Assembly: GCA_021324295.1 (NCBI GenBank) | Contig: JAJPJJ010000077.1 | Location: 1 to 47,651 of the forward strand | DNA: 47,651 bases | From: Bacillota bacterium | GTDB lineage: Bacteria; Sysuimicrobiota; Sysuimicrobiia; Sysuimicrobiales; Segetimicrobiaceae | Direction of reading: 5' to 3' | Part shown: positions 42,023 to 47,651 of the stretch, one piece after another | How the letters are laid out: each line of letters begins with the position of its first letter | Position numbering within the stretch: position 1 is the first letter of the stretch | Program-made: the position numbers and the translations under genes | Notes under the pieces: model-generated | Told to the model about the DNA's origin: nothing | Seen by the model: only the letters and a program-made list of their open reading frames with translations | Database searches by the model: none

Positions 42023-42086
42023 GCGGGCCCTGCGGCGCCGCGAGCTTGTCCCGGCCAGCCTCCCCCGGAAGGCCCGGGGCTCCGAG

Positions 42087-43043
42087 TTACAGGCCGGGGG
42101 CGGGCTGGTCGGCGACCCCGGCCTCCTCAACGGAGAGGATCCCCTCGGTCGCGTCCAGGCGGGCGCGCACGCCAAGGGGGAACGTCAGGTGGTGGCTGCC
42201 GTGCCCGCAGGCGAGGCCGTAGATCGCGGGCTTCCCGAGCGGGACGATGAGATCCTCGAGGATCTGCCGGACCGAAAGCGCTTCCGGCTCCGCGGGGTAG
42301 CGGCACTCGCCGATGATGATGCCGGCAACCTGTTGCAGCACGCCCGCCAACCTGAGGTGCGTGAGCTTGCGGTCCAGCCGGTACGCTCGCTCTCCGAGGT
42401 CTTCGAGCACGAGCAGTGTGCCTGCAAACGCGGGCTGGTACGGCGTTCCCAGGAGCGACGAGACGAGCGCGGCGTTGCCGCCGACGAGCTCTCCCTCAGC
42501 CACGCCCGGGACCAGCGTCTCGATCCGCGGCGCGTCGGGCGGGTTGACGAGCCGTCCGAGCGGTGTCGGGCGGGTCACGGCGCGCAGCAGGCCGAGGAGA
42601 TCGTGCGGGTCGGGGCCGGAGAGCGCGGCGGTCATCGGGCCGTGGAACGTGACGAGGCCGGCCTGCGTCTGGAGCGCCAGGTGCAGCGCCGTGATATCAC
42701 TGTACCCGATAAACACCTTGGGGTTCCGCCGGACGAGGTCGTAGTCCAGCGCATCGAGCAGCCTCAGCGCGCCGTACCCGCCGCGAACGCACAGGATACC
42801 CTGGATGCCGGGGTCCGCGAACATCGAGTGCAGGTCGGCCACCCGGTCGGCGTCGGCGCCGGCCAGGTAGCCCCGTACGTCGAGGGCATGGGGAGCCAGC
42901 ACGGTCCGGAATCCCACGTCGGCGAGCCGCCTGCGGGCCAGTTCGATGGGGCCCGGGGGCGAGGCGGTGGGCCCGGAGGGGGACACGAGTCCGATCGTAT
43001 CACCGGGAGCGAGACGCCGGGGCTTGCGGAGCGCTGGCCGCAC
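42087..43043 (-). CDS. S66-family LD-carboxypeptidase
   Basis: A 318-residue serine peptidase of the LdcA/MccF family. The nucleophile elbow is FIGYSDITAL (S115), the catalytic glutamate is E214 in LLVLEDLGERAYRLDR and the histidine is in LACGHGSHHLTFPLG (about H281). LdcA trims the terminal D-Ala from murein tetrapeptides in peptidoglycan recycling; MccF members cleave microcin C, giving immunity. No other recycling gene or microcin cluster is nearby, so the general LdcA role is more likely. GTG start with CGGAGG five bases upstream. It runs opposite to the HTH gene. Confidence 0.9.
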   Translation of the reverse strand: MRPALRKPRRLAPGDTIGLVSPSGPTASPPGPIELARRRLADVGFRTVLAPHALDVRGYLAGADADRVADLHSMFADPGIQGILCVRGGYGALRLLDALDYDLVRRNPKVFIGYSDITALHLALQTQAGLVTFHGPMTAALSGPDPHDLLGLLRAVTRPTPLGRLVNPPDAPRIETLVPGVAEGELVGGNAALVSSLLGTPYQPAFAGTLLVLEDLGERAYRLDRKLTHLRLAGVLQQVAGIIIGECRYPAEPEALSVRQILEDLIVPLGKPAIYGLACGHGSHHLTFPLGVRARLDATEGILSVEEAGVADQPAPGL

Positions 43044-43133
43044 GGAACCTCCGATTCTCCGGCTCCGCGGGCCCCTCCTGTGAGGTCGGCAGCGTCCTCC
43101 CCGCGTGCCGCCGCGCGGATCCCCGCCCGCCCG

Positions 43134-44216
43134 TCAGCCGGGCCGCTCGAGGGCCTGCGTGTCGCGCACGACCGGGCGGCCGTCCGGCGCCTTCAGCACG
43201 AGCTCCGGCCGGGACGCCAAGGTGATGCCCGCCCGCCGGTAGCGGTCGAGCAGCCGCTTGATGAACTCGTGCTTGAGCTGGTACTGGTCGGCGACGTCCC
43301 TGGCGCGCAGCACCACCGTGAACTCGACGCTCGTGTCGCCAAACGTGTGGTAGCGGATCACGGGCTCGAACGTCTCGACACCGCCCGGGGTCTCCCGCAG
43401 CGCTTCCCGCGCCACCTCCAGCGTCACGCGATCCACGACATCGAAGTCGCTCTCGTAGCTGACGCGCACAGGCACCGGCACGGCGACTTCCTTGTCAGGC
43501 TGGTAGTAGTTGGTGATCGTCGCGGATGCCAGCTTGGCGTTGGGCACGATGACCATGTTGTTGGGCGCTTCCTTGATCTTCGTGTTGCGCCACGTGATGT
43601 CGACCACGTAGCCTTCCTCGCCGGTGTTGAGCCTGATGTAGTCCCCCGGCTTGATCTGGCGGGCGGTGATGATGTACAGGCCGGAAAACAGGTTGGAGAG
43701 CGTGTCCTGGAGCGCGAGCGCCACGGCGAGCCCGCCGACGCCGAGGGCCGTGAGGATCGGCGTGATCGCGATGCCGAGTGAATCGAGCACGATCAGGAGC
43801 CCCACGAGCAGCACCAGGAGCTGCGTGAAGTTGACGACGATCGAGGGGGACGGCAGGCCCGTACCGCCGCCGCGCCGGTACACGCGCCGGCTGTAGAAGC
43901 CTACCGCGCCCGCGGCGATCCTCGACGCCGCAAGCGTGATGGACGCGATGACGATGACGAGCAAGACCCTTTGGAGCAGCGCGAGCAGCGCGGGCCTCAG
44001 CGGCACGCTGAGGACGGCGCCGTACAGGCCGGCGACGGCGCACCACACGAACACGATGCCCCGCAAAGATCTGAGCAGCAGGTCTTCCCCCGCCCACTGA
44101 CGCGCGGCCGTGTATCGCTCCAGCCGGGCGAGCACCACCCTCTCGGCGACGAGTCCCGCGGCGACGCCGCCCGCCGGAAACGCGACGGGCAGGACCCACT
44201 GTGCCAGGTCCGGCAT
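43134..44216 (-). CDS. MscS-family mechanosensitive channel
   Basis: A 360-residue membrane protein with three or four N-terminal hydrophobic segments and the MscS pore helix ALGVGGLAVALALQDTLSNLFSGLYI followed by the cytoplasmic beta domain (PGDYIRLNTGEEGYVVDITWRNTK, NNMVIVPNAKLASATITNYY). It opens under membrane tension to release solutes during osmotic down-shock. A GGGAGGTCAGG site supports ATG 44216. It is divergent from dtxR; the shared 250-base region carries AAWTTAGTRTC-like motifs on both sides. Confidence 0.88.
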   Translation of the reverse strand: MPDLAQWVLPVAFPAGGVAAGLVAERVVLARLERYTAARQWAGEDLLLRSLRGIVFVWCAVAGLYGAVLSVPLRPALLALLQRVLLVIVIASITLAASRIAAGAVGFYSRRVYRRGGGTGLPSPSIVVNFTQLLVLLVGLLIVLDSLGIAITPILTALGVGGLAVALALQDTLSNLFSGLYIITARQIKPGDYIRLNTGEEGYVVDITWRNTKIKEAPNNMVIVPNAKLASATITNYYQPDKEVAVPVPVRVSYESDFDVVDRVTLEVAREALRETPGGVETFEPVIRYHTFGDTSVEFTVVLRARDVADQYQLKHEFIKRLLDRYRRAGITLASRPELVLKAPDGRPVVRDTQALERPG

Positions 44217-44311
44217 CCTGACCTCCCTGCCGGTTGGTGCGCCGGTCGAACGTACGCTGGAAGACGGACGAACACTTACGCTCGCGCTTTGGGCGCGCAC
44301 CTTCCCACTAC

Positions 44312-44441
44312 AATTTAGTATCAGGCGATGCCGGCGCCCGGCACCACGGTTCGCCGCCGTCGGGCGGTCCGCGGTTGACCGGGGGGCGCCTGCGCCGTAT
44401 GCTCCAGATGGGCGAAATTAGTGTCGCATAAAATGATTTAG
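44312..44441. promoter_or_regulatory. Divergent control region with TTAG-type motifs
   Basis: AATTTAGTATC (44312-44322) and AAATTAGTGTC (44415-44425) share a motif, and GATTTAG (44435-44441) follows. Bases in this AT-rich patch differ from the GC-rich surroundings. They flank the dtxR promoter on both sides, so they are candidate operators for the DtxR-family protein encoded next door. Spacing and symmetry are not those of a textbook MntR or IdeR box. Confidence 0.35.
44375..44403 (+). promoter_or_regulatory. Sigma-70-type promoter for dtxR-mntH
   Basis: TTGACC (44375-44380), 17 bases, TATGCT (44398-44403). It lies about 67 bases before the GTG start and upstream of the second TTAG-type motif, as expected for a repressor-controlled promoter. 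Confidence 0.6.
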
Positions 44442-44469
44442 CCGGCGTCCTGCCGCGGGAGCGTGTGCC

Positions 44470-45120
44470 GTGCCCGTCGTCACTGGCGCGATGGAAGACT
44501 ACCTCAAGGTCATCTACAAGCTGCAGGAGTCGGGAGGCTCCGCCTCCACGTCGGCGGTGGCCGGGCGGATGGGCGTGTCGGCGGCGTCGGCCACCAACAT
44601 GGTCAAGCGCCTGGCGCGGCAGCGCCTCCTGGTCCACAGGCCGTACCGCGGCTTCGTGCTCACCGCGGCCGGGCGGCGGGTGGCGCTGGAGACGATCCGG
44701 CACCACCGCCTCTTGGAGCTGTACCTGGCCCGGCAGCTCGGGGTGAGCCTCGACCGTGTACACCACGAGGCGGATCAGCTCGAGCACGTCCTCTCCGATG
44801 ACGTGGAGGCCCGGATCGCCGCCACGCTCGGGGAGCCGACGCGCGATCCCCACGGCGACCCGATCCCTGCGCGCGACGGGACCGTACGCGACGTGCGTTA
44901 CCCCAGCCTGACACAGGTGCCGCCGGGCGCCTCCGGCATCGTGGACCGGGTGAGCGATCGGAGCGCGGACGCGCTGCGCCGCCTCGCCTCGCTCGGCGTC
45001 CTGCCGGGCGCTGCGGTGCGCGCGCTGGCCCGCCTCTCGGGCGGCCGGGTGCGCGTCGATGTGGACGGCCACACGCTGATCCTGCCCCGCGAGCTCGCCG
45101 AGGCGGTGTTCGTCCGGTGA
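44470..45120 (+). CDS. DtxR/MntR-family metal-dependent transcription regulator
   Basis: A 216-residue regulator: N-terminal winged helix (MEDYLKVIYKLQESGGSAST, VAGRMGVSAASATNMVKRLA), then the metal-binding dimer domain (HHRLLELYLARQLGVSLDRV, HHEADQLEHVLSDDVEARIA), then a C-terminal FeoA/SH3-like domain. With Mn2+ or Fe2+ these proteins repress uptake genes. Its stop overlaps the start of the Nramp transporter (GTGA at 45117-45120), so it most likely controls manganese (or iron) uptake by that transporter. GTG 44470 has GGGAG eight bases upstream. Confidence 0.9.
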   Translation: MPVVTGAMEDYLKVIYKLQESGGSASTSAVAGRMGVSAASATNMVKRLARQRLLVHRPYRGFVLTAAGRRVALETIRHHRLLELYLARQLGVSLDRVHHEADQLEHVLSDDVEARIAATLGEPTRDPHGDPIPARDGTVRDVRYPSLTQVPPGASGIVDRVSDRSADALRRLASLGVLPGAAVRALARLSGGRVRVDVDGHTLILPRELAEAVFVR

Positions 45121-46433
45121 CGGACGACACGCGTGGCGCGGTCGGCCGCCCGGCGCCCGGCGATATCGCCACCGTGACCGCGGCAGCCGAGGTGCTCGCC
45201 GGTCGCAGCGGCCGGCGCGGAGTCGCCCGGGTGCTGCCGTTCCTCGGCCCGGCGTTCGTCGCCTCCGTGGCGTACGTCGACCCCGGCAACTTCGCGACGA
45301 ACATCCAGGGGGGCGCGGAGTTCGGGTACCGGCTGGTCTGGGTCGTGCTGGCGAGCAACCTGGTCGCGATGCTCGTGCAGGCGCTCTCAGCCAAACTCGG
45401 CATCGCGACCGGCCGCAACCTGGCGGAGATGTGCCGGGAGCAGTTCCCGCGCCCGATCGTGTGGGCGATGTGGGTGATCTCCGAGGTCGTGGCGATGGCC
45501 ACGGACCTCGCGGAGTTCCTCGGGGCCGCGCTGGGGTTCAACCTGCTGTTCGGCCTGCCCCTGTTGCCCGCCGCGCTGTTGACCGGCGCGACGACCCTCG
45601 TCATCCTGGCGATGGAGCGCCGCGGGTTCCGGCCCATCGAGGCGGTGATCACGGCGTTCGTCGGCGTGATCGCGGTCTCGTACCTCGTCGAGACGATCCT
45701 GGACCGGCCGAGCTGGGGCGCCGTGGCGCACAGCATCGTCCGCCCGTCCCTGGGGAGCACCGAGGCGGTGCTGTTGGCGGTCGGGATCCTGGGGGCCACG
45801 GTGATGCCGCACGCGGTCTTCCTGCACTCGTCGCTCACGCAGAGCCGGATCGTGACGCGAAACGCGGAACAGGCGCGGCGCCTGTTCCGCTTTGAGGTCC
45901 TCGACGTGGTGATCGCGATGAGCCTCGCCGGGATGGTGAACGCCGCGATGCTGATCATGGCGGCGTCGACGTTCTGGACGCATGGGCTCGTCCACCTGGG
46001 CAGCATCCCGGAGGCGCACCGGACGCTCGCCCCGCTGCTGGGGACGGCGAGCAGCGTGGTGTTCGCGATCTCGCTGCTCGCATCCGGGCTGTCCTCCTCC
46101 ACCGTGGGCACGATGGCGGGCCAGGTCATCATGCAGGGCTTTATCCATCGCCAGGTCTCGGTGTGGGTGCGCCGGTTGGTGACGATGACGCCCGCGCTGG
46201 CGGCGATCGCCCTGGGGCTGGACCCCACCCGCACGCTCGTGATCAGCCAGGTCGTGCTCAGCTTTGGCCTCCCGTTTGCGCTCGTCCCCCTCGTCCTCTT
46301 TACGCGACGCCGCGACCTGATGGGCGAGCTGACGAACGACCCGCTCACGACGATCGCCTCCGCGTTCGCGACCGCGCTGATCGTCGCGCTGAACGTGTTC
46401 TTGCTCGTGCAGGTCCTGAGCGGGCGGGGATAG
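45117..46433 (+). CDS. mntH: Nramp-family divalent metal transporter
   Basis: A 438-residue proton-coupled Mn2+/Fe2+ importer with about 11 membrane helices. The metal-site motifs are intact: DPGNFATNIQGG in helix 1 (Asp, Asn) and ATVMPHAVFLHSSL in helix 6 (Met, His). It is translationally coupled to the DtxR-family gene. An N-terminal tail of about 40 residues precedes helix 1. Thirteen bases separate it from the tandem stress protein. Confidence 0.93.
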   Translation: MTDDTRGAVGRPAPGDIATVTAAAEVLAGRSGRRGVARVLPFLGPAFVASVAYVDPGNFATNIQGGAEFGYRLVWVVLASNLVAMLVQALSAKLGIATGRNLAEMCREQFPRPIVWAMWVISEVVAMATDLAEFLGAALGFNLLFGLPLLPAALLTGATTLVILAMERRGFRPIEAVITAFVGVIAVSYLVETILDRPSWGAVAHSIVRPSLGSTEAVLLAVGILGATVMPHAVFLHSSLTQSRIVTRNAEQARRLFRFEVLDVVIAMSLAGMVNAAMLIMAASTFWTHGLVHLGSIPEAHRTLAPLLGTASSVVFAISLLASGLSSSTVGTMAGQVIMQGFIHRQVSVWVRRLVTMTPALAAIALGLDPTRTLVISQVVLSFGLPFALVPLVLFTRRRDLMGELTNDPLTTIASAFATALIVALNVFLLVQVLSGRG

Positions 46434-46446
46434 GGGGATAATCGGG

Positions 46447-47460
46447 GTGAGCGCGAGGGAGGGAGGGGACGGTGCCCCGCAGGTGCCGAATCGTGGACCC
46501 GTGAGAACGACGGATGAGGCGCCGGTCATCCTCAAGCGCGTGCTCGTCCCGCTGGACGGCTCCCGGCTGGCCGAATGCGTGCTCCCCACCGCGATCTCGC
46601 TCGGGGCCCACCTGCGCGCGCGGGTCACGCTCCTGCACGTCATGGAGCGCGCGGCCCCGGCCACGGTCCATGGGGACCGGCACCTGACCGCCGCATCGGA
46701 GGCCGCGCGGTACCTCGACGAGGTCGCCCGCCGCGTGGCCGCGGGAGGCGTGGTCGTCGAGAGCCACGTCCACCCCAATCTCGAGGGCGACGTCGCGCAG
46801 AGCATCGTGGCCCACGCGGCCGACCTGGACGCCGATCTGGTGATCCTCGCCACCCACGGGGCGGGCGGGGCCAAGCGCGTGCTCTTCGGCAGCGTGGCTC
46901 AGCAGGTGCTCCGGAAGGGCGTGCGGCCGGTGTTGCTGATCCGCCCCCCGGAGGGGCAGGCCTCCCGGGAGGCGGCGCCAACGGACGTGCGCCGGCTGCT
47001 CGTGCCGCTCGACGGCCAGCCTCCCGCTGAGGCGGCGCTGCCGATCGCCTCGGTGCTCGCCCAGGCGTATGCCGCGGAGCTGGTTCTCATGCATATCGTG
47101 CCGACGCTGACGACGATCCCGGGGGAGCGGGCCAGCGCGGCCCGGCTTGCGCCCAGCGCCACGGCGGCCTCGCTGGACCTCGAGGAGGCGGAAGGCCGGG
47201 CGTATATTCAGCAAATGGCGTCAGGGCTCCGGGAGCGGGGCCTTCGCGTCTCCACCTGGGTCGGCCGGGGGGAGCCGGCGCAGAGCCTGCTGGAGGGCGC
47301 CGCGCACGCCGCGGTGGAGATGATCGTGATGGCGACCCACGGGCGGACGGGACTCGACGCGGTGTTCTCCGGAAGCGTGGCGTCCCGGATCGTCGCCCGG
47401 TTCACCCGGCCGATCCTGCTCGTCCGGGCTCCCCGGGCACAGCAGACCGCGTCGCCCTGA
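46447..47460 (+). CDS. Tandem universal stress protein (two UspA domains)
   Basis: A 337-residue protein with two UspA domains. Domain 1 (about 28-165) opens VILKRVLVPLDGSRLAE and ends THGAGGAKRVLFGSVAQQVL; domain 2 (about 179-329) opens VRRLLVPLDGQPPAEA and ends ATHGRTGLDAVFSGSVASRI. Both have the G-2x-G-9x-G-S/T-type ATP loop (GAGGAKRVLFGSVAQQ; GRTGLDAVFSGSVA), so ATP binding is likely. A GATAAT hexamer (46437-46442) lies right before GTG 46447, so a near-leaderless internal promoter is possible; otherwise it is transcribed with mntH. GTG 46501 is a weaker start choice. Confidence 0.85.
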   Translation: MSAREGGDGAPQVPNRGPVRTTDEAPVILKRVLVPLDGSRLAECVLPTAISLGAHLRARVTLLHVMERAAPATVHGDRHLTAASEAARYLDEVARRVAAGGVVVESHVHPNLEGDVAQSIVAHAADLDADLVILATHGAGGAKRVLFGSVAQQVLRKGVRPVLLIRPPEGQASREAAPTDVRRLLVPLDGQPPAEAALPIASVLAQAYAAELVLMHIVPTLTTIPGERASAARLAPSATAASLDLEEAEGRAYIQQMASGLRERGLRVSTWVGRGEPAQSLLEGAAHAAVEMIVMATHGRTGLDAVFSGSVASRIVARFTRPILLVRAPRAQQTASP

Positions 47461-47478
47461 CGCGCCCCGGCCCGCGCC

Positions 47479-47508
47479 CTGCGGCACCCCCGTGGGAGGG
47501 CCCCGCAG
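47479..47508 (+). repeat. GC hairpin downstream of the stress-protein gene
   Basis: CTGCGG (47479-47484) pairs with CCGCAG (47503-47508), with further pairing of flanking CC and GG. No T-run follows. Confidence 0.35.
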
Positions 47509-47610
47509 AGGCCGTCCGTGCCTCGCGTGGCTTCCGTGGCTTCCCAGGCGTTTCGGAACCCGAGATGGCTGATCGCCCACAGCACCAATAATAGGCTGGT
47601 TGGGTGTTTG

Positions 47611-47640
47611 CCTCTGCCCGTGTGGACAGGGGTTTCTATT
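47611..47640 (+). terminator. Candidate intrinsic terminator
   Basis: CCTCTGCCC (47611-47619) pairs with GGACAGGGG (47624-47632) with one G:U and one mismatch around a GTGT loop, then TTTCTATTTT. It would end the dtxR-mntH-usp transcript. The last 190 bases of the window hold no other recognisable gene. Confidence 0.5.
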
Positions 47641-47651
47641 TTCGCATTCGA

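Overview
This window is a high-GC bacterial chromosome segment (most genes look about 65-75% GC) with many GTG and TTG starts, 4-bp ATGA/GTGA gene overlaps and strong AGGAGG-type ribosome binding sites. A HutP antiterminator, an OpcA next to zwf, a CtaG of the caa3 type and an RsbW-like kinase point to a Terrabacteria-type lineage (Bacillota, Chloroflexota, Actinomycetota or an uncultured relative). I cannot name the organism, and nothing here is a phylogenetic marker.

Layout. 1-62: start of an IS607-type serine recombinase cut by the window edge. 316-2103 (-): one-chain fusion of two sugar-type ABC permeases. 2564-9667 (+): ctaG, an M20 peptidase, a stand-alone Lrp ligand-binding domain, 2-oxoacid dehydrogenase E1 alpha, E1 beta (broken by an in-frame TGA) and E2, a membrane J-domain protein and a DinB protein. 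9735-13162 (-): AtzG-like small protein, amidase, ArsB-type permease, universal stress protein. 13289-23070 (+): FGGY (gluconate-type) kinase, transketolase, transaldolase, gnd, zwf, opcA and pgl, a near-complete pentose phosphate cluster. 22955-23560 (-): RsbW-like kinase. 23768-27595 (+): NitT/TauT-type ABC transporter with a ureohydrolase, probably a guanidino-compound uptake and hydrolysis unit.

28141-41416 (-) is the most interesting part: xre, hisC, hutP, a decayed ubiD relic, then hutH, a helical-bundle protein, a DUF3830 cyclophilin-like protein, hyuB, hyuA, a polar amino-acid ABC transporter (three genes) and hutU. The hutH leader holds an intrinsic terminator preceded by regularly spaced NAG triplets, the arrangement expected for HutP antitermination. 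The seven genes between hutH and hutU have clearly lower GC than the hut genes, so they look like a cassette inserted into a histidine-utilisation operon. The helical-bundle and DUF3830 proteins resemble the two halves of cucumopine synthase, the enzyme that condenses histidine with 2-oxoglutarate, and HyuA/HyuB belong to the ATP-dependent 5-oxoprolinase/hydantoinase family. My hypothesis is a route that imports a histidine-derived opine or its lactam, opens it, releases histidine and feeds it to HutH and HutU.

41579-47460: a small HTH protein (+), an LD-carboxypeptidase and an MscS channel (-), then a DtxR-family regulator, an Nramp/MntH metal transporter and a tandem universal stress protein (+). 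Between genes there is a dispersed family of about 130-bp GC-rich repeats (copies at 2261, 18341 and 27629, and a shortened one at 26488) whose central hairpin shows compensatory changes. No tRNA, rRNA or CRISPR array was seen.
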